This document shows, one piece after another, positions 1 to 7,710 of a DNA stretch of 28,778 nt. A model generated the notes under the pieces. That model saw only the letters and a program-made list of their open reading frames with translations. It made no database searches and had not been told where the DNA came from. The translations under genes and the position numbers were made by a program. Each line of letters begins with the position of its first letter. The stretch's first letter is position 1. The stretch lies in NCBI GenBank assembly GCA_964546125.1, contig CAZJIS010000020.1, positions 1-28,778 on the forward strand. The letters are read 5' to 3'. The stretch is from Phil1 sp964546125 (GTDB taxonomy: Bacteria > Bacillota > Clostridia > Christensenellales > CAG-138).

Positions 1-791
1 TGCGCGGCGTTTCCTGCCACGGCAGCGCGCCCGAGCGCGGCGACAACGCCATTTATAAGATGGCCGACATCTTAAAGGAAGTCGAGCAGCTCAACAACAA
101 CGGCTGCGAGGACGATGTGGAGATCAAGGGCCTTGTCAAGATGCTCGACCCCCGCTACAATCCCGAACACTATGAAGATGCGCGCTTCCTTGGCCGCGGC
201 ACGGTCACGGTTTCGCAGATATTCTTCACCTCGCCCTCGCGCTGCGCGGTGGCCGACTCCTGCGCGATTTCGCTCGACCGTCGCATGACCGCCGGCGAAA
301 CGTGGGATTCCTGCATCCGCGAAATCGAAGCGCTGCCCGCCGCCCAAAAACACGGCGCGAAGGTTTCCATGTACATGTACGACCAGCCCGCGTGGACCGG
401 CGAAGTGTATGAGACCGAGTGCTACTTCCCGACCTGGATCAACAAGGAATCCGCCCCCCATGTGCAGGCCCTCTCCGATGCGCACAAGGCGCTTTACGGC
501 GAGGAACGCGCGAGCGAAGCGGGCAACATCGACAAGCGCCGCCGCCCGCTCATCGACAAGTGGACCTTCTCGACCAACGGCGTTTCCATCCAGGGCCGTT
601 ACGGCGTGCCCTGCGTGGGCTTCGGCCCCGGCGCCGAGAGCCAGGCGCATGCCCCCAACGAGATCACCTGGAAAAAAGACCTCGCGGTCTGCGCTGCGGT
701 CTACGCGCTCGTGCCTTCCCTCTACAAGGGCAAGAGCGGCGAGGATGTGACGCAGTTCCGTGCGACGCTCACCGACAACAAAATCGTTTAA
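1..791 (+). CDS. ygeY: YgeY-family M20 metallohydrolase, C-terminal part
   Basis: The gene is cut by the left edge: the reading frame is open from base 3, so the ATG at 60 is internal. The visible part begins in the lid/dimerisation domain of M20 zinc hydrolases with the typical CHGSAPERGDNAIYKMA stretch and returns to the catalytic domain. Near the end is GFGPGAESQAHAPNE, where the His of the HAPNE motif is the usual late metal ligand of M20 enzymes. This sequence type matches the selenium-metabolism-linked hydrolase YgeY. In E. coli and gut anaerobes ygeY sits in clusters for anaerobic purine/uric acid breakdown with ygeX, ygeW and hydantoinase genes; its substrate is not settled here. It is 21 bases upstream of ygeW and surely in one operon with it. 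The family call is firm; the exact reaction is inferred. Confidence 0.9.
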   Translation, partial: RGVSCHGSAPERGDNAIYKMADILKEVEQLNNNGCEDDVEIKGLVKMLDPRYNPEHYEDARFLGRGTVTVSQIFFTSPSRCAVADSCAISLDRRMTAGETWDSCIREIEALPAAQKHGAKVSMYMYDQPAWTGEVYETECYFPTWINKESAPHVQALSDAHKALYGEERASEAGNIDKRRRPLIDKWTFSTNGVSIQGRYGVPCVGFGPGAESQAHAPNEITWKKDLAVCAAVYALVPSLYKGKSGEDVTQFRATLTDNKIV

Positions 792-812
792 TTTGAATTT
801 TACGGAGGATTT

Positions 813-2006
813 ATGAGCAACGTCAAGCAGTATACCGACGCGATCGAGAAGCTGAACCTCAAGGACATGTTCGAGGGCGACTTCTTCCTCACCTGGGAGA
901 AGAGCTTCGATGAGATCCAGGGCGTGTTCGCCGTGGCCGATGCGCTGCGCAATCTTCGCGAGCGCAACATCTCCCCGAAAATCTTTGACAGCGGCCTTGG
1001 CATCAGCCTCTTCCGCGATAATTCCACCCGCACCCGCTTCTCCTTTGCTTCCGCCTGCAATCTGCTCGGCCTCGAAGTGCAGGATCTCGACGAGGGCAAG
1101 AGCCAGATCGCCCATGGCGAAACCGTGCGCGAAACAGCCAACATGATCTCGTTCATGGCCGATGTCATCGGCATTCGCGACGATATGTACATCGGCAAGG
1201 GCAACGCCTACATGCACGAGGTGGTGAACGCCGTCACAGCCGGCAACCGCGATGGCGTGCTCGAGCAAAAGCCGACCCTTGTCAACCTCCAGTGCGACAT
1301 CGACCATCCGACGCAGGTCATGGCCGACACGCTGCACCTCATCCACGAGTTCGGCGGCATCGAGAACCTTCGCGGCAAGAAGGTCGCGATGACTTGGGCC
1401 TATTCGCCCAGCTACGGCAAGCCCCTTTCCGTTCCCCAGGGCGTTATCGGATTGATGACCCGCCTTGGCATGGAAGTGTCGCTCGCTTACCCCGAGGGCT
1501 ACGAAGTCATGGACGAGGTCGCGGAGCTTGCGAAAAAGCAGGCCGAAGAATCCGGCGGCAGCTTCACGATCACCAACGACATGAAGGAAGCTTTCCGCGA
1601 CGCGGACATCGTCTACCCCAAGAGCTGGGCGCCGTTCAAGGCGATGGAAGAGCGCACCGAGCTTTACGGCAACGGCGACGCAGAGGGCATCAAGGCCCTT
1701 GAGAAGCGCCTGCTCGCGCAGAACGCGCAGCACAAGGATTGGGAATGCACCGAGGAGATGATGAAGCTCACCAAGCACGGCAAGGCGCTCTACCTGCATT
1801 GCCTGCCCGCCGACATCAGCGGCGTTTCCTGCCAAGAGGGTGAAGTCGAAGCTTCCGTGTTCGACCGCTACCGCGACCCGCTCTACAAGCAGGCCAGCTT
1901 CAAGCCCTACATCATCGCCGCGATGATCTTCCTTGCCAAGGTGAAGAACCCCGCCGCGAAGCTTCGCGAGCTCGAGGAAAAAGCCGTCCTGCGCCACAAC
2001 GGTTAA
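813..2006 (+). CDS. ygeW: Knotted carbamoyltransferase YgeW
   Basis: The protein has 397 residues, essentially the length of E. coli YgeW (about 396). It carries the carbamoyl-phosphate binding motif S-T-R-T-R (residues 71-75) and the late HCLPADI motif (His about 329) of the aspartate/ornithine carbamoyltransferase superfamily. The second substrate is unknown for this family; it is neither a classical OTCase nor ATCase. The start has a good ribosome binding site (GGAGG, 7 bases upstream). Together with ygeY upstream it marks the end of a purine/ureide catabolic cluster lying mostly outside the window. A possible role is making or using carbamoyl phosphate from a carbamoylated ring-cleavage product, which could yield ATP; that role is inference. 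A strong terminator follows. Confidence 0.93.
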   Translation: MSNVKQYTDAIEKLNLKDMFEGDFFLTWEKSFDEIQGVFAVADALRNLRERNISPKIFDSGLGISLFRDNSTRTRFSFASACNLLGLEVQDLDEGKSQIAHGETVRETANMISFMADVIGIRDDMYIGKGNAYMHEVVNAVTAGNRDGVLEQKPTLVNLQCDIDHPTQVMADTLHLIHEFGGIENLRGKKVAMTWAYSPSYGKPLSVPQGVIGLMTRLGMEVSLAYPEGYEVMDEVAELAKKQAEESGGSFTITNDMKEAFRDADIVYPKSWAPFKAMEERTELYGNGDAEGIKALEKRLLAQNAQHKDWECTEEMMKLTKHGKALYLHCLPADISGVSCQEGEVEASVFDRYRDPLYKQASFKPYIIAAMIFLAKVKNPAAKLRELEEKAVLRHNG

Positions 2007-2031
2007 GCGGTAAAACCCCCGTTTGTCTCAA

Positions 2032-2060
2032 GCGGGCCTCTATAACGGAGGCCCGCTTTC
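2032..2060 (+). terminator. Rho-independent terminator of ygeY-ygeW operon
   Basis: A perfect 9-bp stem, GCGGGCCTC (2032-2040) pairing with GAGGCCCGC (2048-2056), has a 7-base loop and is followed by TTTC. It begins 26 bases after the ygeW stop codon, so the operon ends here. Confidence 0.85.
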
Positions 2061-2226
2061 TTAATCAAAAACCGCGCTTTGGCACCTTTTTTAAGGTTGT
2101 GGAAAGCGCCGGTTCGCGCCCCGCGGCCGATGCTTGCCAGGAAGAAAGCCGGCGTAGCGCCGATGCCGGGCATGCCGCCGGGCGGTGGTTGGGAGAGCTC
2201 CGGGGGATGCTATTTTGCCCGGAATT

Positions 2227-2235
2227 TGGTATGAT
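2227..2235 (+). promoter_or_regulatory. Extended -10 promoter for the HExxH gene
   Basis: TGG-TATGAT is an extended -10 element 33 bases before the start codon at 2269. No convincing -35 is seen at 17 bases. The rest of the 2061-2268 gap holds GC-rich sequence in which I recognise no gene. Confidence 0.4.
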
Positions 2236-2268
2236 AGCGCCAAGGAATCACATCGCGGGGGGGATAAA

Positions 2269-2715
2269 ATGAACACGAACATCGCTGATATGCACAGGTT
2301 CCTTGAAAAATGGCAGGACATTTTGCGCCTCAGGGATTGGGACATCGAGCTGCGCCCCGTTAAAAAGCCGTGGCGCAAAACAGGCGACATTAAAATCGAC
2401 ATGGATGATAGAACGGCGATCTTGCTGATTAACGTTTGCGATCCGAAGCAGACGAACCTCGAGGAGCTCATCATCCACGAGCTTCTGCACTTAAAGCTTT
2501 GGGGCATGGATCAGATGATCGAAAACCTGATCGGTTGCGTATACGGCGCGGAGGAAGCGGATCCCAAGCGCGAATTTGCCTACACGCAGTTCATGACGCT
2601 CCTGGAATCGACCGTGAATGATCTTGCTAAAAGCTTTCTTGAACAATCGGGGGAAAATAAAACCATTTCCTTCGGGCGGCTCGAGCGGGAAGTGAAAAAG
2701 GAGATCGGCGAATAA
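2269..2715 (+). CDS. Small HExxH putative metallopeptidase
   Basis: A protein of 148 residues. The only strong motif is IIHELLHLKL, an HExxH zinc-binding signature with His70, Glu71 and His74. It follows a compact N-terminal half in which an LRLRDWDIEL stretch leads into a predicted beta strand, an arrangement reminiscent of SprT/ImmA-like minimal metalloproteases. The acidic stretch about 20 residues downstream (GAEEADPKREFAY) could supply the third metal ligand. There is no signal peptide or membrane segment, so it should be cytoplasmic. The start at 2269 is chosen because a GGGGGGA ribosome binding site precedes it; an upstream in-frame ATG at 2185 lies in non-coding-looking sequence. It is followed after 41 bases by the GyrI-like gene and may be cotranscribed with it. 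The substrate is unknown. Confidence 0.7.
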   Translation: MNTNIADMHRFLEKWQDILRLRDWDIELRPVKKPWRKTGDIKIDMDDRTAILLINVCDPKQTNLEELIIHELLHLKLWGMDQMIENLIGCVYGAEEADPKREFAYTQFMTLLESTVNDLAKSFLEQSGENKTISFGRLEREVKKEIGE

Positions 2716-2756
2716 TTTCGCCATCGCAGCAAATATAAAAAAGAGGAGAATTAAAC

Positions 2757-3233
2757 ATGGAATTCAGGCTGATTTCGCTGCCCCCGTTCAAGGCGGCCGC
2801 GTCGGAGGCGGATCGCGCGTGCGATTTTTTGCCCGAGGGCATCCTCGGCAGATTCGACGCCTATTTTTCGGCGATCGAAACAAGCCCGCGCGATAGCTTC
2901 ATGCCGCGCGACTTTCTCTATTTCGATGAAGAAAAAGAGGGCCTCGTTTGGATGTGGGCCCTGAGCGAGGGCATGGACGACGGCGGCCACAGGATCATCG
3001 ATTTTGAGGGCGGCTTCTATTTGACCTATGCCTACCGCGACGGCGACGAGGAAACCAACGGCAGGCTCTACCGCGAAGCCTTAAAATACATCGAAGATTC
3101 GGGTGTGCTTGCGCTCGACGTGCGCGCGGGCCATTATGCGATGGGGCACATTATTACGCCCGCCGCCGTCATCGAGGCGCAGGGCTGGGCGCAGATGGAA
3201 ACGCTGATCCCTGTCAGGTTAAAAGAGCAATGA
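2757..3233 (+). CDS. GyrI-like / effector-binding domain protein
   Basis: A 158-residue soluble protein. The order of features fits the stand-alone AraC/BmrR effector-binding (GyrI-like) fold: an N-terminal strand, EGGFYLTYAYRDGDEETNGRLYREALKYIEDSG as the central strand-helix unit, and the closing METLIPVRL strand. Proteins of this fold bind small hydrophobic molecules, and some hydrolyse them or inhibit gyrase. No DNA-binding domain is attached. A good ribosome binding site (AAGAGGAGA) precedes the ATG. The fold call rests on pattern only, and the ligand cannot be told. It is convergent with the methyltransferase gene, with 43 bases between the stops and no obvious terminator. Confidence 0.5.
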   Translation: MEFRLISLPPFKAAASEADRACDFLPEGILGRFDAYFSAIETSPRDSFMPRDFLYFDEEKEGLVWMWALSEGMDDGGHRIIDFEGGFYLTYAYRDGDEETNGRLYREALKYIEDSGVLALDVRAGHYAMGHIITPAAVIEAQGWAQMETLIPVRLKEQ

Positions 3234-3276
3234 GCTGCCGAGAACATGCGAACGCGCAAAAGGATGTGCGGGAGGG

Positions 3277-4479
3277 TTAGGCCATTTCCTCCGCGCGCCA
3301 AAAGACCATGTTGCCCGCGTGGTCGCACAATTGCAGCACCGCGCCCGCGCGCGCCGTGAGGCGCACGCCCGGGGCGGGCACGAGCGTGTAGTTTTCGGGG
3401 CGGAAGCAGCCTTCGGCGTCGATTGTGCCAAGCGCCGCGTAGGAAATGCCCCACGCGCTTTCAAAGCCGCGGAAGGCGACTTCAACGCGCCCGCCGGAAT
3501 AGCTTACGTCGCAGGCGGCATCGATCGCGGCGGCGGGCATTTCTGGGTAGTCGAGGCGCATTTCCATGGGCGCTGCGAGCAGAGAGCCTTCGCGGTGGCC
3601 CGCAAGCAGGCGGCGGCGCAGCACGCCCATGGCGGCGGGGGAAGAGTCGGCGGCGAGGTAGCGCCGGCCAAGGGCCGAGGCCGTGGCCGCCGTTGTGCCG
3701 CTGCCGGAGAAGAAATCCGCCACGAGATCCCCCTCGCGCGAGGAGGCAAGGATCATGCGGCGAAGCAGAGCTTCCGGCTTTTGCGTTGCAAAACCCGTGC
3801 GCTCGGGGTCGCGCTGGTGCATGTGTTCGATGTCGTCCCACACGTCGCTTGGGAAAATCGGCGTATCTTCATAATAAGTGTAGGTCTTGCCGCCGGAGCG
3901 GATGGAAAAGCACACGCGGCCGTTTTCATCGACGGTGCGCTTCATGTTGTTGCGTTTTTGCGGGCCGCGCGGAATGCCCACGGCCGCGATGTTGAAATAA
4001 ACCGCGGGGGATTTGCGGTAGAATAAAATCGTGTCGTGCTTGCGCGCATAGTGTTTGAGCGAGCGGCCCCCGGATTTATAGGTCCACACGATTTCGTTGA
4101 GAAAGTTTGCTTCGCCGAAGATTTCGTCCATCAACAGGCGAAGCTTCGCGTTCATGCGGTAATCGATGTGCAGGTAAATGGAGCCGTCCGGCGCAAGCAG
4201 CTCGCGGCAGGCCGTGAGCACGGCGCGCATCATGGCCATGTAGTCCGCCTCCGCGAGTTTGTCGAGGTAGACCGGCACGACGAGCTTCTCCTTCGCGCCC
4301 ATGGGCTTGATGTGAAACGCATCCCCCGTGCCAAAGGGCGGGTCCATGTAAATCAGCTTGACTTTGCCGCCGTATGCGCCGGTGAGCTCGGGCGCAAGGA
4401 ACTCCGCGCGGCCGAGAAAAAAGCGTCCGGGTCCTCCCACGGGGCAAATCTCCGCTTTGGCTGCCAATTGCTCTTTCAT
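3277..4479 (-). CDS. Solitary beta-class DNA (N6-adenine/N4-cytosine) methyltransferase
   Basis: A 400-residue protein. The catalytic motif IV, DPPF (residues 46-49, in KLIYMDPPFGTGD), comes before the AdoMet-binding motif I, FSGSGTT (about 257-263, in DLVADFFSGSGTTAATA), the motif order of beta-class amino-methyltransferases such as type III Mod and CcrM relatives. TQKPEALLRRMI just before motif I is also typical. About 130 residues follow motif I and form a C-terminal region I do not recognise. No restriction endonuclease or type III Res gene is adjacent, so it looks like an orphan enzyme. The start is supported by AGGAG 7-8 bases upstream. The specificity and the choice of adenine or cytosine cannot be read from the sequence. 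Confidence 0.88.
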   Translation of the reverse strand: MKEQLAAKAEICPVGGPGRFFLGRAEFLAPELTGAYGGKVKLIYMDPPFGTGDAFHIKPMGAKEKLVVPVYLDKLAEADYMAMMRAVLTACRELLAPDGSIYLHIDYRMNAKLRLLMDEIFGEANFLNEIVWTYKSGGRSLKHYARKHDTILFYRKSPAVYFNIAAVGIPRGPQKRNNMKRTVDENGRVCFSIRSGGKTYTYYEDTPIFPSDVWDDIEHMHQRDPERTGFATQKPEALLRRMILASSREGDLVADFFSGSGTTAATASALGRRYLAADSSPAAMGVLRRRLLAGHREGSLLAAPMEMRLDYPEMPAAAIDAACDVSYSGGRVEVAFRGFESAWGISYAALGTIDAEGCFRPENYTLVPAPGVRLTARAGAVLQLCDHAGNMVFWRAEEMA

Positions 4480-4521
4480 GACGGGCTCCTCATTCGATAT
4501 TTTTGTGCTGCCGATGATATG

Positions 4522-4540
4522 AAAAAGCCCCGGGCGGGCC
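4522..4540 (-). terminator. Candidate terminator between GntR gene and methyltransferase
   Basis: On the minus strand a short GC stem (GCCC/GGGC with a G-T pair at its base, 5-base loop) is directly followed by TTTTT. It sits just after the GntR stop codon. The stem is short, so termination may be partial. Confidence 0.45.
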
Positions 4541-4551
4541 GAGGCACAACG

Positions 4552-5199
4552 TCATTCGCCGGTGCGGCGGTCGTGCGCGTTAACGACATGGGCCTCCATG
4601 GCCATTTTTGCTTCGGCAGGGTCGTGCCGCTCGATGGCCTCGAACACCCTGCGGTGCTCGCACAAGGAACGGCCGGGACGTTCGGGCGCGGTGAGGGAGG
4701 TGCGGCGCACCTGTCGGGTGTTCTGGTGGAGCTGCGCTAAAATGTGCCGCAGCACGCGGCTGTTGCAGGCCTGGAAGATCACGTCGTGGAATTCCGTGTC
4801 GAGGCGGGCGAGGTTGGTGGCGTCGTTTTTGCGGGTGTACATCTCCATCAGTTCCATAATTTCGGTGAGCCGCGAGAGGCCCGCGGCGTCGATGCGCTCG
4901 GCTGCCCAGAAGGTCGCCTGCCCCTCAATGAGGTGGCGAATGGTAAAAATATCGTCGATATCCTGCCCGGTCATGCCCTGAACCATGACGCCCCGGTTGG
5001 GGATGCTCACGACGAGATCCTCGAGTTCAAGCTGCTTGAGCGCTTCGCGAACGGGCGTGCGGCTCACGTCCATTTCTTCCGCCAGCTTGGTCTCGACGAG
5101 ATAGTCGCCGCTTTGGTATCTGCCCTCGATAATGTCGTCGCGTATGCGCGCATAGACCTTGGCAGTGAGCGATTGCCGGTCGTTCGGGTCAAAATACAT
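4552..5199 (-). CDS. GntR-family transcriptional regulator, FCD (FadR) subfamily
   Basis: A protein of 215 residues. The N-terminal winged helix (about 8-75) has the classic GntR sequence KLAEEMDVSRTPVREALKQLELEDLV. The C-terminal part is an all-helical FCD ligand domain whose metal-site residues are visible: RLDTEFHDVIF, EHRRVFEAI and MEAHVVNA provide Asp and three His. Members of this group usually respond to small carboxylic acids. The frame is open well upstream, but the start at 5199 is chosen because it has GGAGG 8 bases before it and begins directly ahead of the winged helix. It has its own promoter and a GTATAC operator-like site just upstream of the -35, so self-regulation is plausible. 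The divergent VanW gene could be a second target. Confidence 0.9.
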   Translation of the reverse strand: MYFDPNDRQSLTAKVYARIRDDIIEGRYQSGDYLVETKLAEEMDVSRTPVREALKQLELEDLVVSIPNRGVMVQGMTGQDIDDIFTIRHLIEGQATFWAAERIDAAGLSRLTEIMELMEMYTRKNDATNLARLDTEFHDVIFQACNSRVLRHILAQLHQNTRQVRRTSLTAPERPGRSLCEHRRVFEAIERHDPAEAKMAMEAHVVNAHDRRTGE

Positions 5200-5223
5200 A
5201 AAAATTCCTCCGTTGCTAAGGCC

Positions 5224-5252
5224 ATTGTATGCGAAAAATAAGGTTTGTGCAA
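5224..5252 (-). promoter_or_regulatory. Sigma-A promoter of the GntR gene
   Basis: On the minus strand TTGCAC (5252-5247), a 17-base spacer and TACAAT (5229-5224) lie 25 bases from the start codon. Confidence 0.6.
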
Positions 5253-5258
5253 GAAAAA

Positions 5259-5271
5259 CAAGTATACAATC
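5259..5271. promoter_or_regulatory. Candidate GntR/FCD operator
   Basis: CAAGTATACAATC is centred on the palindrome GTATAC, the core expected for FadR-subfamily GntR operators (GTnTACnA-like). A second, weaker copy in opposite orientation (CATTGTATGCGA, 5223-5234) overlaps the GntR -10. Assignment to this regulator is inferred from position. Confidence 0.45.
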
Positions 5272-5289
5272 ATTCATAAAACCAACAAA

Positions 5290-5311
5290 TTTCCGTGAGT
5301 TCACCCGGAAA
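5290..5311 (+). repeat. Inverted repeat in the VanW gene leader
   Basis: TTTCCGTGA (5290-5298) and TCACCCGGAAA (5301-5311) form a nearly perfect stem of nine pairs with a two-base bulge and a GT centre, 36 bases before the VanW start codon. It could be an operator for an unlinked regulator or an RNA hairpin. No clear -10/-35 pair for the VanW gene was found nearby. Confidence 0.4.
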
Positions 5312-5346
5312 CAACCGCGCATACTAGGCCCGTTGGAGGGCAATTT

Positions 5347-6759
5347 ATGAAGCGATTGGTTTTGTTGGCGGCAGCGCTGATTTGCATGTTTTTTTTGTTC
5401 GGGTGCGAGCAAAAGCAATATGCCACCCTCGAGGAAGCGGTGCGCGACGGCGTGGTGCTCGGCGAAAACATATTGATCGACGGCACGAATGTTTCGGGCC
5501 TTGGCGTTTTGGAGGCGCGCAGGGTCCTATCCGATGTGCAGGCCGCGCGCGTGGCGCGGATCTCCTTTACCGTGCGCGCGGGGGACAACAGCGTCGACGT
5601 GCGCGCAGAGACGCTCGGCATCCGCTTCAATACCGATGAAATTCTTGCGCGCGCCGCGTCGCTGCCCACAAAGGCGGGGCTGTGGAACAAGGAGGAGCGC
5701 ACGTTTGAAACGAGCGTTTCTCTCAAAGACGGCGCGGTAGAGCACGCGGCGCAGGAGGCGGCGCTCGCCCTCGGCCGGCGGCCCGAAAACGCGCAAGTCT
5801 ATTTCGACGCGGCGTCGGAAACGAGCTTTGCTTATTTGAAAGAACAGCGCGGCATCGAGGTGGATGCAAAGGACCTCGCGCGCCTCTTAAGGGAAAGCGC
5901 GCTCGCCCTCGAAGGCGGCGCGTTCGATGTGCTCATGCGTGACGTACCGCCCGCTTACACCGTCATGGATGCGGAAAACGACACGCAGCTCATCTGCGAA
6001 TTCACAACCTCATTCAAGGGTTCGACCTTTTCAAAGCCAAACAGGGTCTTCAACATCAAAAAAGCCGCGGGGCTTCTCGACGGCGTGATGATCGAAGCCG
6101 AGGAGACCTTCAGCATCAACGCGGCGCTCGGCCCGCGCATCGAGGCGAACGGCTGGAAAATTGCCACGGGCATCCGCTATGGCGCCTATGTGCAGGAATA
6201 CGGCGGGGGCGTGTGCCAGGTAAGCACCACGCTCTACAACGCCGCGCTCATGGCCGACCTTGAGATCACCGAGCGCATGCATCACTCCTGGCCGCTCGGG
6301 TATGTGGAAATCGGGCGGGATGCGACCATCAGCACCGGCGGGCCGGACCTTTGTTTCCGAAACACCACGGGCGCGCGCCTTTTCCTGCGCGCTTTCACCA
6401 ATGAGGCGGAAAAGACCGTGACCGTGCGCCTCTACGGAAGGCCGCTTGCCGATGGCGTAACCATCCGCATCACGAGCAAAAAAACGGGCACCCTCGAGGA
6501 TCTCGGCACCGAGGTGACGGTCGACCCCCTCTTAAAGCCCGGAGAAATCGAAATCGAGCGCGAGGCGCGCATCGGCGTCACATCGGAAACCTATCAGGAA
6601 TTCTATGCGGCGGATGGTACGCTAATCGGCAAAAGGCGCGTCAGTCAGGATAAATACCGCTCGATCAAGGGCATCATGCGCATCGGCCCGGCTGCGCCCA
6701 CACCCACGCCCACGCCTTCGCCTTCACCCACCGAACCGGGCGCAAGCCCCACGCCGTAA
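5347..6759 (+). CDS. VanW-family lipoprotein
   Basis: A 470-residue protein. It opens with a lipoprotein signal (MKRL, hydrophobic stretch, lipobox FLFGC, Cys20), so it should be anchored outside the membrane. Residues about 35-200 form a YoaR-like putative peptidoglycan-binding region. The VanW domain (about 225-350) is unmistakable: FSINAALGPRIEANGWK, then YGGGVCQVSTTLYNAAL, then MHHSWPLGYVEIGRDATIS. A G5-like strand region (YQEFYAADGTLIGKRRVS) follows, then a low-complexity Pro/Thr/Ser tail. VanW proteins are linked to the cell wall and named from vancomycin clusters, but their molecular job is unknown and no van genes are nearby. The ribosome binding site is GGAGGG. It is divergent from the GntR regulator. 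Confidence 0.9.
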   Translation: MKRLVLLAAALICMFFLFGCEQKQYATLEEAVRDGVVLGENILIDGTNVSGLGVLEARRVLSDVQAARVARISFTVRAGDNSVDVRAETLGIRFNTDEILARAASLPTKAGLWNKEERTFETSVSLKDGAVEHAAQEAALALGRRPENAQVYFDAASETSFAYLKEQRGIEVDAKDLARLLRESALALEGGAFDVLMRDVPPAYTVMDAENDTQLICEFTTSFKGSTFSKPNRVFNIKKAAGLLDGVMIEAEETFSINAALGPRIEANGWKIATGIRYGAYVQEYGGGVCQVSTTLYNAALMADLEITERMHHSWPLGYVEIGRDATISTGGPDLCFRNTTGARLFLRAFTNEAEKTVTVRLYGRPLADGVTIRITSKKTGTLEDLGTEVTVDPLLKPGEIEIEREARIGVTSETYQEFYAADGTLIGKRRVSQDKYRSIKGIMRIGPAAPTPTPTPSPSPTEPGASPTP

Positions 6760-6773
6760 GGGAAAGCGTGGGG
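6747..6773. terminator. Bidirectional terminator-like hairpin
   Basis: CCCCACGC (6747-6754) pairs perfectly with GCGTGGGG (6766-6773) around an 11-base loop. It contains the VanW stop codon and lies against the end of the convergent CPBP gene. There is no T-run on the plus strand, so the function is probable rather than certain. Confidence 0.5.
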
Positions 6774-6774
6774 A

Positions 6775-7620
6775 TCAATCGCAGCCGCCCTCCGGGCGAA
6801 GCTTCGTGTAGGGGCAGATCCTGCACAGCCACACCCAGCAGGCAGTCGCGCCCGCGGCAAACGCGAAGGCGAGCACGGGGCTTGCGGGAACGGAGCCAAG
6901 CAGATAGCTGCCCGCGAGGTTGAACGCGAAGTGGAGGAGGATTGTCGCCTGCACCGTGCCGGTACGCTCAAAGACGAACGCCATCACAAGCCCCACAAAG
7001 AAAGCATAGCAAACCCAAAGAAGCTGGCCGTGCAGCAGCCCAAAGACCGCGCTTGAAAGGAGCATCGCCACAATCGGCGGCATCGCTCGCCTCAGGCGCG
7101 TATATACAAGGCCGCGGAAGATGACCTCTTCGGCGATGGGCGCCACGACCACGCTCGAAAGCACCGCCACCCAGCCCGCGCCGCCGAGCATTTGGGCGCT
7201 TTGGCTGTATTCTTCAAGAATGTGTTCGGGGATGGGCAGCATGTCAAGAAGAATGCCCACAAAGCCCGCAAGGCACATGCCGCCAAGCACCAGCGGCAAA
7301 AAAGCGAGGTTTGGCAAACCCTTTGCAAGGTAGGTTTGCGCGAGGACGTTTTTTTTGCGCATGGCAAAAAACAAGGCAAGGAAGGCGAGCGAACAAACGT
7401 TTGAAATCAGCGTGATCGTCAGCGCCTCCTTGTAAAGCGCTTCGGTCATCATGCGCATGATCGCGTCCATGTCGAGCGTGCTGTTGTCTGCAATATAGGG
7501 GATCGCCGCGCTTACGCCTGCGACGAGCGCGAAGATCATGCTCACGATGAGCTGCATGCCGACAAAAAGCAGCGTGTAACAGGCGGCTTTGCCGAGAGAA
7601 GCGAACAGTTTTTTTACCAT
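6775..7620 (-). CDS. CPBP-family intramembrane metalloprotease
   Basis: About 281 residues with six to eight hydrophobic helices. The CPBP (CAAX protease/Abi) signatures are present: APIAEEVIFRGLVYTRLRR supplies the EExxxR glutamates and arginine, VFGLLHGQL the first His, and LHFAFNLAGS the HxxxN box. These proteases act within the membrane; bacterial members are tied to processing or immunity of peptides such as bacteriocins, but no bacteriocin-like gene is seen next door. Two starts are possible nine bases apart. I prefer 7620 (MVKK) because GGAAAGG lies 9 bases upstream of it but directly abuts the ATG at 7629. It appears to be a single-gene unit. Confidence 0.9.
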   Translation of the reverse strand: MVKKLFASLGKAACYTLLFVGMQLIVSMIFALVAGVSAAIPYIADNSTLDMDAIMRMMTEALYKEALTITLISNVCSLAFLALFFAMRKKNVLAQTYLAKGLPNLAFLPLVLGGMCLAGFVGILLDMLPIPEHILEEYSQSAQMLGGAGWVAVLSSVVVAPIAEEVIFRGLVYTRLRRAMPPIVAMLLSSAVFGLLHGQLLWVCYAFFVGLVMAFVFERTGTVQATILLHFAFNLAGSYLLGSVPASPVLAFAFAAGATACWVWLCRICPYTKLRPEGGCD

Positions 7621-7649
7621 ATGCCGCATCCTTTCCCGCTTGATACTTC

Positions 7650-7658
7650 ATTGTACCA
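7650..7658 (-). promoter_or_regulatory. Extended -10 promoter of the CPBP gene
   Basis: The minus strand reads TGG-TACAAT, 29 bases upstream of the preferred start codon. No good -35 is seen. Confidence 0.35.
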
Positions 7659-7710
7659 TAAAATGCCCGTCCGGAAAACTGGCGGCGCTGTTCCGGACTT
7701 CGGCAAAATG

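Noticed and set aside
72..1997. A 641-codon open frame on the minus strand opposite ygeY and ygeW
   Set aside because: It lies antisense to two clearly recognisable genes, has no recognisable domain, and is explained by GC-rich codon use that leaves few stops in the opposite frame.
2129..2233. Small ORF of 34 codons before the HExxH gene
   Set aside because: No ribosome binding site, low-complexity Gly/Pro content, and its stop overlaps the likely -10 element of the next gene.
4500..5418. Longer GntR protein starting near 5418
   Set aside because: The added N-terminus crosses the promoter and operator-like site and lacks a ribosome binding site; the start at 5199 fits the family.
6690..6759. 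CCCACGCC/TTCGCC short repeats at the VanW 3' end
   Set aside because: They encode a Pro-Thr/Ser tail common in surface lipoproteins; not a CRISPR or mobile repeat.
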